DNA of 64,000 nt, from NCBI GenBank assembly GCA_018672475.1, contig JABHFS010000110.1, forward strand, positions 1 to 64,000, read 5' to 3'. The translations under genes and the position numbers were made by a program. Position 1 is the first letter of the stretch; each line of letters starts with the position of its first letter. The notes under the pieces were generated by a model that saw nothing but the letters and a program-made list of their open reading frames with translations, was not told where the DNA came from and did not search any database. This stretch comes from Gemmatimonadota bacterium (GTDB lineage: Bacteria; Latescibacterota; UBA2968; UBA8231). Below are positions 16,365-24,872 of the stretch, in pieces.

Positions 16365-17804
16365 TCAGCGAAATGTCCGAAAATTCAAAAAGACCTTCTG
16401 CCCGGCCCCAACCTGCACCTCCGGCAACGGTTCCACGAAGACGACCTGACCGCGGTCGTCGATAAACTCCAACGTCGGCGCGGCCATACCCCCGGTCACC
16501 GGCAAGCGCGCGATACGAATCGAGCGCGGCAGCGAAAGCCAACTGCGCGTATCGGCCGCTTCGGTCACCGCGCCAAACAGATTGACCAACCCCCCTAAAA
16601 CTTCACCCAAACCCTCTTTCGCCCATTTGTTTTTGTCTTTGTCGTAGTCATCGCTTTCAAAAGCCTTTTCGATGCTCTTTGACGCCAGATACTTGGCTAA
16701 ATTGCGCGCGACAGTGCGCAACATGATCGTATCGAATTTCTGCGCAAAGGTCCGCTGGGCGATCGCGTCTAAATCTTCGACCTCGGTCGCTATCGCGCTT
16801 TCTTCGCCCGCGCGTAACCGCACGCCGGCTACTTGCGAATTTACTTCGCGGTATTCGGGCAGCGCGACCTTTAGCCAATAATCGACGCGTCCCCGGTGAT
16901 ATACGCGCGGATGGTGGTAGCGGTGCACCGCGCGTTCCGATACCGTCCACAACGCCACCTTCTGCTCGCCTTCCATAATCGGCACGCTATATTCGACCTG
17001 GCGTTTACGCGGCACGAAACCGCTCTCGACAAATACCACAATCTCGCCGCCGGGCGCGGGTTTAAGTTCATCGGGACGCAGCCGATAGCGCTCGACAAAT
17101 TCGGCTACCTCATCGTCATAGCCCAGGCGCCTAGCCAGGCGCGCCAGATCGACCAGTAGCATGCGCGGCACTTGTAGGCCAAAGACCTCGTTGTAAGCGC
17201 GATAGCCCTTTAAAGCGTCTTTATACGAGATATACGCGTCGTTCCACTCGCCTTCGGCCTCGTAGAACAACCCGGTCATATACTGCAGGAAGGCGTCGTT
17301 CTTATAGCTGAGTTTGTATTCGGCCTTTTGCGCGTAGTCTTCGAGTTTCAGATTCGCCTTGCGACATTCGACCAGCGCCGCCTGGCGATCGCCCAAGCGC
17401 TGGTAGTTCATGGCGCGATAATAATGCACCAGCGCCAATTCGAACTCCTCGCCGCGATAAGCGATGACCGAATCGTTGGACAGCAGGGCCGCGACCTCGC
17501 GCGAAACCGAGCGCGTATAGAGCACGTCGCTCAAGCGTTCGGCGCGTTCGAATTCGAGATTCGACGCTTCGTATTGGCCCTGATAGTGCAAAATCAGCCC
17601 CTTTTCGAGGTAGTAGAGCAACTTATTCGTCTTGCTATCTGGCTTTTCAAGCTTGCCGAGCGCCCCTTCATAGTCGCCCTTTTCCAAGCGCTTGAGCGAA
17701 TGGGACATATAACCCGAGTAAGCGATTCCGCAGCCGTGTAAAAACAGCAACAGGACAAGGCCGACGGCCGAGCTTATATATTTGTGCTGGCGCGATCCCA
17801 TCAT
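16365..17804 (-). CDS. COG3014-type TPR lipoprotein
   Basis: 479 aa with lipobox at 'LLLFLHGC'. Residues 45-240 are TPR-like helices ('RLEKGDYEGALGKLEKP', 'LILHYQGQYEASNLEFERAERL', 'LVHYYRAMNYQRLGDRQAALVECRKAN', 'LFYEAEGEWNDAYISYKDALKGY'). The C-terminal half carries the block usual in COG3014 proteins: 'GEIVVFVESGFVPRKRQVEYSVPI', 'DLDAIAQRTFAQKFDTIMLRTVARNLAKYLASKS' and 'TRSWLSLPRSIRIARLPV'. These proteins co-occur with LpoB-like lipoproteins and are thought to act in envelope or peptidoglycan assembly, but no reaction is known. First gene of the minus-strand block 17804-14321. Confidence 0.85.
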   Translation of the reverse strand: MMGSRQHKYISSAVGLVLLLFLHGCGIAYSGYMSHSLKRLEKGDYEGALGKLEKPDSKTNKLLYYLEKGLILHYQGQYEASNLEFERAERLSDVLYTRSVSREVAALLSNDSVIAYRGEEFELALVHYYRAMNYQRLGDRQAALVECRKANLKLEDYAQKAEYKLSYKNDAFLQYMTGLFYEAEGEWNDAYISYKDALKGYRAYNEVFGLQVPRMLLVDLARLARRLGYDDEVAEFVERYRLRPDELKPAPGGEIVVFVESGFVPRKRQVEYSVPIMEGEQKVALWTVSERAVHRYHHPRVYHRGRVDYWLKVALPEYREVNSQVAGVRLRAGEESAIATEVEDLDAIAQRTFAQKFDTIMLRTVARNLAKYLASKSIEKAFESDDYDKDKNKWAKEGLGEVLGGLVNLFGAVTEAADTRSWLSLPRSIRIARLPVTGGMAAPTLEFIDDRGQVVFVEPLPEVQVGAGQKVFLNFRTFR

Positions 17805-17987
17805 ACTCGATCCCGTACATCCATTGCACTCCGCACCGTGGTCCGCGGCGGAAAAGCGTTTAGCATAGTGTCGCCCTGGATCCGCCAGATCGACCCTTCT
17901 CCATATAGAACTCCTGAGCCCGGGAAAAGTGTCACTGCTTGAAAAAATTCAGCCCGCGCGCAGGGCAAACGCGAAAATGAAGCCTCG

Positions 17988-18046
17988 CCGCAGCAAGCTG
18001 CGGGGTATCGAGTCGGCTATACGCGAATTTGCGCTGCAAGCAGCGC
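17988..18046. repeat. REP-like paired palindromes
   Basis: CCGCAG-CAAG-CTGCGG (17988-18003) and GCGCTGC-AA-GCAGCGC (18031-18046) are two short perfect hairpins 27 bp apart; each is followed by a GGTATC tract ('GGGGTATCGAG', 'GGTATCAGAACC'). Size and layout resemble REP/BIME units mobilised by RAYT transposases. They sit between two minus-strand genes in an otherwise empty 288-bp gap. Confidence 0.45.
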
Positions 18047-18092
18047 GGTATCAGAACCGAAAGGCTAAAATGACCATATGTGTTCATTGCTC

Positions 18093-18464
18093 TCACTCGA
18101 CCCGCTCGACCTTAATAGACGCCCCATCTACAACTTCAGTCAAAACGCGCGCATCGCCGTCAATCCGACCGAGCACATTGACCTCGCTTACCAACCGACA
18201 CTCGTCGCCCTGCGAGATCGGGGTCGGCCCATAGGGCAGGGCCAACGAGCGGCCTTCAACCCAAAAGCAGACCGTGCCCTTGTCGACGACTTGGCGGGCG
18301 TCGGGTTCCAACTCGGCCGTCACCGGCATCTCGAAGTAAACCTCCTCGCCCCAAGTGCTTGCCGAAGCGCTGCACGGCAGAGCTTGCCAAACCTTTTTCG
18401 CCGTCGGCGTCGAGCCTATAATCGCCTCGACAGCCCCGGTCTGCCAACTTATGCGAATGCGCAT
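18093..18464 (-). CDS. Cyclophilin-like fold protein (TM1367/COG2164 family)
   Basis: 123 aa from the second ATG (18464), because AAAGGAGG is 6 nt from it and only 3 nt from the first. The family signature is clear: 'MRIRISWQTGAVEAIIGSTPTAKKVWQALP', 'WGEEVYFEMPV', 'GTVCFWVEGRSLALPYGPTPIS' and 'VNVLGRIDGDARVL'. Members are small soluble proteins with a cyclophilin-like barrel but no shown peptidyl-prolyl isomerase activity. It is divergent from the oxidoreductase gene at 18563. Function unknown beyond the fold. Confidence 0.85.
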   Translation of the reverse strand: MRIRISWQTGAVEAIIGSTPTAKKVWQALPCSASASTWGEEVYFEMPVTAELEPDARQVVDKGTVCFWVEGRSLALPYGPTPISQGDECRLVSEVNVLGRIDGDARVLTEVVDGASIKVERVE

Positions 18465-18562
18465 CATCTGCCTCCTTTAGAATTTGCCCAAATCTTTGAC
18501 AGGCCTTAATATAAGAACCCATTAGACAGCCTCCAAAATGCCCGGCTACAGGTAAAACTACT

Positions 18563-19600
18563 ATGGAAAAACCCAATGTCGTCGTGATCGGTTATGGCTT
18601 TGCCGGCCGCTGTTTTCACGCCTATCTGGTCGGCCTCGCCGATGGGCTCAATCTCTATGGTATCGCCACTAGCCGCGCCGAAGCTCGCACAGAAATCGAA
18701 CGCGACCTAGGCGTAAAAACCTTCGACAACTTTGACGCAGTACTCGCCGATCCGGCCGTCGATCTCGTCGTTCTGGCCACTCCCAACGACCTGCACGCCC
18801 CGCATGCGATCCAGGCGATGCAGGCCGGCAAACACGTCGTCACCGACAAACCGATGTGCCTTAGCCTGGCCGAAGCCGACCAGATGATCGCCGCCAGCCA
18901 ACAACACGACCGCCTGCTCAGTGTCTTCCAAAACCGCCGTTGGGACGGCGACTTTTTGACGGTGAAAAAACTGATCGCCGACGGCCGCCTTGGTCATCCC
19001 TTTATGTTTGAATTGTTTTGGGGCCAATACGGCAAACCGCGCGGCTGGCGCAGCGAGGCGGCGCACGGCGGTGGTAAGTTTCTCGACCTGTGTACCCACA
19101 TGGTCGACCAGGCCCTGCAACTGGTCGACTCGCCGCTCGAACAGGTCTACGCCAGCTTCCACTCCGGCGCGGTGCTCGACCTCGATGTCGAAGCCCACGC
19201 CCTCGCCGTCTATCGTTTTGCCAATGGCGTCGAAGCCCGTGTCGAAACCTCGTCGCTGACCTGCCAGCCCAAACCGCGCTGGTATGTGCTCGGCACCGAG
19301 GGAGCCGTGGTCAAAACAGGCCTCGACCCGCAGGAAAAGGCGATGATCGCCGGTGATATAGACTCCGCCATCGAAGCACCCGAAAACTACGCGCGGCTCT
19401 ATGGGCCCGAAGAAGAAACCATCATCGAACCGATACCGGGCCGTTGGCGTTCCTACTACGAAAATATCGCCGACGCCCTAACCGGCCGTGCCGAACTGGC
19501 CGTCACTGCGCAGAGCGTGCGCCAGACCCTGGTCGCGATCGAAGCAGCCCGCCTATCCGCGGCCGAGCGCCGCGTGGTAACCCCTAGCGAAATCGCGTGA
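18563..19600 (+). CDS. Gfo/Idh/MocA family NAD(P)-dependent oxidoreductase
   Basis: 345 aa. The N-terminal Rossmann fold is seen in 'VVVIGYGFAGRCFHAYL', then 'DLVVLATPNDLHAPHAIQAMQAGKHVVTDKPMCLSLAEADQMI' with the conserved D/E-K-P motif. The C-terminal domain has 'HGGGKFLDLCTHMVDQALQLV'. These enzymes oxidise or epimerise sugars, inositols or sugar acids. The phrase 'GYGFAGRCFH' is typical of YdgJ/YhhX-like members. The stop overlaps a GTG start of the methyltransferase gene (GTGA). With two TIM-barrel epimerases and Ino1 in the window, a polyol substrate is possible but not shown. Confidence 0.88.
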   Translation: MEKPNVVVIGYGFAGRCFHAYLVGLADGLNLYGIATSRAEARTEIERDLGVKTFDNFDAVLADPAVDLVVLATPNDLHAPHAIQAMQAGKHVVTDKPMCLSLAEADQMIAASQQHDRLLSVFQNRRWDGDFLTVKKLIADGRLGHPFMFELFWGQYGKPRGWRSEAAHGGGKFLDLCTHMVDQALQLVDSPLEQVYASFHSGAVLDLDVEAHALAVYRFANGVEARVETSSLTCQPKPRWYVLGTEGAVVKTGLDPQEKAMIAGDIDSAIEAPENYARLYGPEEETIIEPIPGRWRSYYENIADALTGRAELAVTAQSVRQTLVAIEAARLSAAERRVVTPSEIA

Positions 19601-20187
19601 AACTAAAGCCGGGCAACTACGGCAAGGAAACCAGTTTCGAGGTCCGCAACTTCGACGCTGAAATGTCCCTCGACGAATACGCCCGCCTACCCAAACACCC
19701 GCTGTATCTGGTGCTCGACAATTTGCGCAGCGCCTTCAATGTCGGTTCGATCTTCCGTGCCGCCGACGCCGCCCGCCTCCAGGGCATCTATACCTGTGGC
19801 TACACTGCCCATCCGCCCCATCCCAAGCTCGACAAAACCGCCCTGGGCACACTGGACTATATCGAAACCCGCCACTTCGCCACGACGCTTGAGGCCGTCG
19901 AAAACCTACGCCAACGCGAGATACCGGTATGGGCGCTGGAAACAACCTCCCAGAGCCGCTGCTATACCGCAATAGACTACCCACGCCCGCTCGCCCTGGT
20001 CGTCGGCAACGAAGCGTTGGGCATTGACCGCGCCGTGCTCGACCGCTGCGACGAATTAATCGAAATCCCCATGTACGGCTATAAGAACAGCCTCAATGTC
20101 GCCGCCGCCAGCGCGGTCCTCGCCTTTGAGGTCCTGCGCCAATGGCAGACAACCGGCGCAACCGGCGAACCCACGGCCCGTGCCTGA
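19597..20187 (+). CDS. TrmH/SpoU family RNA 2'-O-methyltransferase
   Basis: 196 aa with GTG start inside GTGA. The SPOUT knot motifs are visible: motif 1 'LVLDNLRSAFNVGSIFRAADAARLQGIYTCGYT', motif 2 'ALVVGNEALGIDRAVLDRCDELIEIPMYGYKNSLNVAAASAVLAFEVLRQW'. The Arg in 'NVGSIFR' and the 'N-E-x-x-G-I' loop bind SAM and RNA. It lacks an N-terminal RNA-binding extension, so it resembles TrmH-like members that modify tRNA or rRNA; the exact target is not known. It is followed with an 8-nt overlap by the ClC gene. Confidence 0.9.
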   Translation: MKLKPGNYGKETSFEVRNFDAEMSLDEYARLPKHPLYLVLDNLRSAFNVGSIFRAADAARLQGIYTCGYTAHPPHPKLDKTALGTLDYIETRHFATTLEAVENLRQREIPVWALETTSQSRCYTAIDYPRPLALVVGNEALGIDRAVLDRCDELIEIPMYGYKNSLNVAAASAVLAFEVLRQWQTTGATGEPTARA

Positions 20188-22012
20188 AGCCACTCCGGCC
20201 CATCGCGGCCTTTTAACCCGTTTTTTCCACGACTGGCTCGGCTTCGAGTTCGTCTCCCGCATCTATCTCTACAGCGTGCTAATCGGTATCGTCTCGGGCC
20301 TAGGCGCCGTATTATTCACCTACGGCCTCGAATTGGCCAAGTTTCTGCTGACCGAAAAAATCGCAGGTTTCCACCTCTACCACTTACACGGTGAAGTGCG
20401 TTTCGACTTCTCTTTTTTCGCTACGCCCACCTATACCGAACATCTGTGGCTATTGCTGCTATTACCAGCCATCGGCGGCCTAGCCGGCGGCTACCTCGCC
20501 CACCGCTTCGCCCCCGAAGCCGAAGGGGCCGGCACCGACGCAATGATCGACGCCTTCCACAACAACCGCGGCCAGATTCGCCCCATCGTCGCCCCGGTCA
20601 AGGCGCTGACGACGATCATCACCCTGGCTTCGGGCGGGGCCGCCGGCCAACAGGGTCCACTGGTGCAGATCGGCGCGAGCCTCGGATCGTGGCTCGGCGC
20701 AACACTCAAACTCTCGGCCAGCCAGCGGCGGATTCTATTGCTGGCCGGCACCGCCGGGGGCTTGGGCGCGATCTTCCGCGCACCACTAGGCGCGGCCATC
20801 GCCAGCGTCGAGGTGCTCTACCGCGAGGATTTCGAAAGCGACGCGCTGATCCCCTGCGTCATCAGCTCCTTCGTCGCCTACTCGATCTATATGGGCGTCT
20901 TCGGTTTCTCGCATCTCTTTATCCTGCCCGACCTGCTCTTTACCGATGTGCGCGAACTGTTCTTCTATTTGATCCTCAGCGTGCTCTGCGCGACGGTCGG
21001 CATTTTCTACGTCAAAACCTTACGCGTCACCCGCGACCTCTTCAATCGCCTGCCCTTGCCGCGCTACTGGATCGCCTGCTGCGGCGGACTGCTATTGGGG
21101 CTATTGGCCTTCGTCGATACGCGGGTATTGGGCGCGGGTTTCGGTCTTTTGCAACAGGGGCTCGACGGCGAACTCGGGCTGCGCACCTTTTTGGCGTTGG
21201 CCCTGCTCAAGATCCTCGCTTCCAGCTGCACCATCTCCAGCGGTAGTTCGGGCGGCGTCTTCGGTCCCTCGCTCTTTATCGGCGGTATGCTCGGCGGCGC
21301 GGTGGGCCTGCTCGGCCAACAGTACTTTCCCGATATCGTGCAACAGCCGGCCGCCTATATCGTCGTCGGCATGGCCTCGTTCTTCGGCGCGGTCGCCAAT
21401 ACACCGCTGGCGGCGCTGATCCTCGTCATCGAGATCAGCGGCAGCTACCACCTACTGCCCCCCCTGATGCTCGTCAGCACCCTAGCATTGATCTTCGCCC
21501 GCAACTTCTCGATCTACGAAAACCAAGTTCAGAACAAATTCCACTCCCCCTCGCACATGAAAGACTTCACCGTCAACGTCCTGAAAAATCTGCAAGTCCA
21601 AAAGATCCTGTCCCTGATACAGAACACGTCCGAGGCCATCGTCAGCAACAAGCTCTCCTACTTCTCTCTGAGCGCGTTGAGCAAGAAATTGGGCCACCTG
21701 CACTTCGTCGTCCTTGACGCCGAAGGCCATCTGCGCGGCATGATCGGCCTCGAAGACCAGGAGCTTCCCGATGACGATATGCTGCACAGCTTGATCCTGA
21801 TCGAGGACATGGTCGTCAACGACGTCAGCCCGATCGCCGCAGAGGACAATCTGCACGAGGCATTGCAAAAGCTATTGGATTCGGATTACGACAAATTGCC
21901 AGTGATGCGCACGACGGAGGGAGAGCACGACGAATTCTTGGGCTATATCATGTATCTGGATCTGATGCGGGTCTACAACGAGGAGATTACCAAGTTCGAG
22001 CAGCAAGAATAA
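20180..22012 (+). CDS. ClC-family chloride channel/transporter with C-terminal CBS region
   Basis: 610 aa from GTG 20180 (8-nt overlap with the previous stop); the track start at 20096 is inside the methyltransferase and gives a non-membrane prefix. The ClC core has 'GLAGGYLAHRFAPEAEGAGTDAMI', 'GGAAGQQGPLVQIGASLGSWLG', 'AIFRAPLGAAIASVEVLY' and 'SSGGVFGPSLFIGGMLGG'. Gln158 stands where nearly all ClC proteins have the gating glutamate (GREGP), and Val212 replaces the internal proton glutamate, suggesting an uncoupled chloride pathway. Residues 480-610 form a CBS-like module ('LGHLHFVVLDAEGHLRGMIGLEDQ', 'MVVNDVSPIAAEDNLHEALQKLLDSDYDKLPVM'), probably a nucleotide sensor. Confidence 0.9.
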   Translation: MPEATPAHRGLLTRFFHDWLGFEFVSRIYLYSVLIGIVSGLGAVLFTYGLELAKFLLTEKIAGFHLYHLHGEVRFDFSFFATPTYTEHLWLLLLLPAIGGLAGGYLAHRFAPEAEGAGTDAMIDAFHNNRGQIRPIVAPVKALTTIITLASGGAAGQQGPLVQIGASLGSWLGATLKLSASQRRILLLAGTAGGLGAIFRAPLGAAIASVEVLYREDFESDALIPCVISSFVAYSIYMGVFGFSHLFILPDLLFTDVRELFFYLILSVLCATVGIFYVKTLRVTRDLFNRLPLPRYWIACCGGLLLGLLAFVDTRVLGAGFGLLQQGLDGELGLRTFLALALLKILASSCTISSGSSGGVFGPSLFIGGMLGGAVGLLGQQYFPDIVQQPAAYIVVGMASFFGAVANTPLAALILVIEISGSYHLLPPLMLVSTLALIFARNFSIYENQVQNKFHSPSHMKDFTVNVLKNLQVQKILSLIQNTSEAIVSNKLSYFSLSALSKKLGHLHFVVLDAEGHLRGMIGLEDQELPDDDMLHSLILIEDMVVNDVSPIAAEDNLHEALQKLLDSDYDKLPVMRTTEGEHDEFLGYIMYLDLMRVYNEEITKFEQQE

Positions 22013-22092
22013 GGCCTGCGGCAAGGAACCAACACTGGCCGTGCTATGATTTTCCAAAGGGACTGCCCTGACCATCCCCCTCCTCCCTTCCT

Positions 22093-23265
22093 CTACTCTT
22101 CGCCCTCTCGATAAGCCGCCCGCAAATACCCCTTCGCCTTTTTACGACTCCCCGCATAATCGGGCAAATCCCGCACCCGCTCGTAGCACGCGACCGCTTC
22201 CTCTCGCCGCCCCTGCAGATCGCGGATCTGCCCCAACAGCAAATTGGCCAGCGCGGCGTAGGCTCGATCGCGCTCGCGCTCGCTATCGCCGACAAGACGA
22301 TCCACCACGGCAAAACGCTCAGCCGCTTCGGGAAGGCGCCGTTTGAAATAGGCGTATTTGCCCAGATAATATTCCGCCTCGATGCGGCCATGGCGGTGGT
22401 AACCCGCCTGGTCGGCCAAATTGCGGCGCACGTATGCTTCGTAGAGCGTCGAACCCCGCCGCCAGCGGCCTAGCTCGACCAATAAGCGCGCAGTATATTG
22501 ATGGAAAAGCGCGTTGTCGGGATAACGAGCATAAAGTTTCTCAAACCAGGGCAACGCTTGGTGGTTGTCTTCTTCGAACATGCGGTAGATCTGGGCGAGG
22601 AAATAGGCGGCCTCGGTGCGCGCGTAGACGCCTTCGCGGGCGACCTCTTCTAACTGTTGCAAACCCAATGCGCGATCGCCATCGGGCAAGAAGACCATCA
22701 TAGGCCGAATGATTCTATGCTCTTTCGGCATCACCTCGGCGAAATAGTGGTAGACCGCCTGACCAAAGAGGATATCTTTGTTCGTCGGGTCCAGTTCGCG
22801 GCTTTTTTCCAAGAGCGGTAGACAACGCAAACCATCGCGCGCCGCTTTCAAATACTGCCCTCGGTCACCGCGCAAACGCCCGCGAAAACCGATCGCGCCG
22901 CCCTTGAAGAGAATCGCATCGAAGTCCATCGGATCTTGTTCCAACCTCCGATCGCAGACATCGACGCACTCCTGCAGCGCCCGATAAAAGGCCTCGTCGT
23001 GCGATTCGTCATCCAGATCTACGAGCACCCGCCACCAGACGACCATCGCGCGAAAAAAATACCCCAGGGGATTGTCCGGCGCCGCCTCGATCACCGCCTG
23101 GAAGTGGCGCTCAGCCTCGACAAAGCGCAAATTGTAAATCAGGTCTACGCCCTGTTGGATACGCGGATCGAAGCCGCGTATGGTATACTCCGACTCCTCG
23201 CCCCGGGCGGGGACACAGAGCATAATGCAGAGCGCTGCAACGCGTATGGTGTGGGATGTATTCAA
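22093..23265 (-). CDS. Secreted TPR-repeat protein
   Basis: 390 aa from TTG 23265, preferred because GAGG lies upstream and LNTSHTIRVAALCIMLCVPARG is then a signal peptide; the ATG at 23325 in the track would put this signal 20 residues inside and overlap the opposite gene. About eight TPR-like helix pairs follow: 'GVDLIYNLRFVEAERHFQAVIEAAPDNPLGYFFRA', 'ALPWFEKLYARYPDNALFHQYTARLLVELGRWRRG', 'EAAERFAVVDRLVG', 'GQIRDLQGRREEAVACYERVRDLPDY'. It probably acts as a periplasmic scaffold. Similar long TPR proteins are common in FCB and delta-type genomes; no specific role can be given. Confidence 0.75.
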   Translation of the reverse strand: MNTSHTIRVAALCIMLCVPARGEESEYTIRGFDPRIQQGVDLIYNLRFVEAERHFQAVIEAAPDNPLGYFFRAMVVWWRVLVDLDDESHDEAFYRALQECVDVCDRRLEQDPMDFDAILFKGGAIGFRGRLRGDRGQYLKAARDGLRCLPLLEKSRELDPTNKDILFGQAVYHYFAEVMPKEHRIIRPMMVFLPDGDRALGLQQLEEVAREGVYARTEAAYFLAQIYRMFEEDNHQALPWFEKLYARYPDNALFHQYTARLLVELGRWRRGSTLYEAYVRRNLADQAGYHRHGRIEAEYYLGKYAYFKRRLPEAAERFAVVDRLVGDSERERDRAYAALANLLLGQIRDLQGRREEAVACYERVRDLPDYAGSRKKAKGYLRAAYREGEE

Positions 23266-23307
23266 GTCATTGACCTCAGGCCAATAGAGTATGGTGAAAA
23301 TAAAATT

Positions 23308-24690
23308 ATGGGAAATATGAAACACGACATCGCCATCATCGGCGGCGGTTCAGCAGGCTATGCCGCGGCGCGCACCGCCCACGAGACCGGGGCTAACGTC
23401 GCCGTCATCGACCACGGCCCCTGGGGAGGGCTTTGCATCCTGCGCGGCTGCATGCCCAGCAAGGCCATCCTGCGCTCGGCCGAAATCGCCGCTCACCTCG
23501 AACGCGCCGCCGAGTTCGGCCTGGCGCCAGTCGAAGTGAGCGCCGACCTCTCTGCCATTATCGACCGTAAAGCGCGGCTGATCGGTGAATTCGCCGACTA
23601 CCGCCGCGAGCAATTGCACGACGGCCGCTTCACCCTCTACGAACAACGCGCCAGCTTTCTCACGCCACAGACGCTCCAGGTCGGCGGCCAGGTCCTCGAA
23701 GCCGATCGTTTTATTATAGCCACCGGCTCCTCCATCCGCCACGTCTCCATTCCGGGCCTGGACCAAGCCGGCTATATCACCAGCGACGAAGCCCTGGAGC
23801 TACGCGAACAGCCCGAGAGCATGATTGTGCTCGGCGGCGGCCCCATCGCCGCCGAACTCGCGCAATTCTTCCAGCGTATTGGCACGAAGGTCAAACTGAT
23901 CCAACGCAGCCACCACATCCTCTCCACCGGCGACGAAGACCTCGCCCGGCCGGTAGAAGAGCGTTTTCGCGCCGAGGGCATGGAGGTCTACACCGCGACG
24001 CAACTGCACAAATTCACCCGCGACGAAGACGGCCTCGCCACCGCGCATTTTTCCCACAATGGCGCAGAAAAAATGGCCTCCGGCCATGTGATTCTGCAAG
24101 CCCTGGGCCGCCGTCCCAATACCGAGGGGCTGGACCTGGACAACGCCGGCGTCGAGACCAACCACGGCCGGATCGTAGTCGACGGCGCTATGCGCACCAA
24201 TCAGCCGCATATCTACGCCGTCGGCGACGTCAACGGCGAGCACGAGATCGTGCACATCGCCATCGAGCAGGGCGAGATTGCCGCTTACAACGCCACGCAC
24301 CCCGACCGCCCTGAACACCGTTTTGACGAACGGCTCAATACCTTAGTCGTCTTCACCGACCCGCAGGTCGCCAGCGTCGGGCTGTACGAAAAGGACTGCC
24401 AGGACGAGGACCGGCCCTATCTGGTCGCCAGTTATCCCTTCGACGACCACGGCAAATCGATGACCATGGGCGAAACCCTCGGCCACGTGAAAATCCTCTG
24501 CGACCCGCGCTCAGGCGAGATTCTCGGCGCGCATATCGTCGGGCCCGAAGCCGGTGAACTGATACACGAGCTGGTCGCGGTAATGTATTTCCGTGGCACG
24601 GTGCAGGATCTGGCCAAAATCCCCCACTACCACCCGACCCTAGCCGAAATCCTCACCTATCCGGCCGAAGAACTGGCCGAACAGCTCTAA
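23308..24690 (+). CDS. FAD-dependent disulfide oxidoreductase (dihydrolipoamide dehydrogenase/mercuric reductase-like)
   Basis: 460 aa from ATG 23308 (MGNMKHDIAIIGGG); an ATG nine nt later is equally possible. The class-I disulfide reductase fold has FAD motif 'IIGGGSAGYAAARTAHE', redox pair Cys43/Cys48 in 'GGLCILRGCMPSKA', NAD motif 'MIVLGGGPIAAELAQFFQRIG', second FAD motif 'HIYAVGDVNG' and C-terminal His in 'HYHPTLAEIL'. No lipoyl domain, E2 or E1 gene is nearby, so it is probably a stand-alone reductase rather than the E3 of a dehydrogenase complex. The 'G-G-L-C-x-x-x-G-C-M-P-S-K' form is seen in poorly studied members. Confidence 0.88.
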   Translation: MGNMKHDIAIIGGGSAGYAAARTAHETGANVAVIDHGPWGGLCILRGCMPSKAILRSAEIAAHLERAAEFGLAPVEVSADLSAIIDRKARLIGEFADYRREQLHDGRFTLYEQRASFLTPQTLQVGGQVLEADRFIIATGSSIRHVSIPGLDQAGYITSDEALELREQPESMIVLGGGPIAAELAQFFQRIGTKVKLIQRSHHILSTGDEDLARPVEERFRAEGMEVYTATQLHKFTRDEDGLATAHFSHNGAEKMASGHVILQALGRRPNTEGLDLDNAGVETNHGRIVVDGAMRTNQPHIYAVGDVNGEHEIVHIAIEQGEIAAYNATHPDRPEHRFDERLNTLVVFTDPQVASVGLYEKDCQDEDRPYLVASYPFDDHGKSMTMGETLGHVKILCDPRSGEILGAHIVGPEAGELIHELVAVMYFRGTVQDLAKIPHYHPTLAEILTYPAEELAEQL

Positions 24691-24817
24691 TGAAGAGTGC
24701 CTCGCGGCACCACTGCGCCACATGGCGCACAATTTCTTCTTCGACCAGATCCTGACATTGCGGCCCAATGCCGACGGAGAAACAATCTTAAAAGTTTCCA
24801 GACACCTCATAGAACGC

Positions 24818-24853
24818 AAAGGCCCCGAGCGCCGACAGGCACCCGGGGCTTTC
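24818..24853. terminator. Bidirectional terminator between converging genes
   Basis: AAAGGCCCCGAG and CCCGGGGCTTT form a GC-rich stem with loop 'cgccgacaggca' between the disulfide reductase and the converging myo-inositol-phosphate synthase. It ends in TTTCT on the plus strand and TTTGC on the minus strand. Confidence 0.65.
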
Positions 24854-24872
24854 TACATAGCGCACCAACCGT

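Noticed and set aside
20446-21246. 266-aa plus-strand ORF inside the ClC gene
   Set aside because: Arg/His/Pro-rich frame-shift shadow; the ClC frame has clear membrane motifs.
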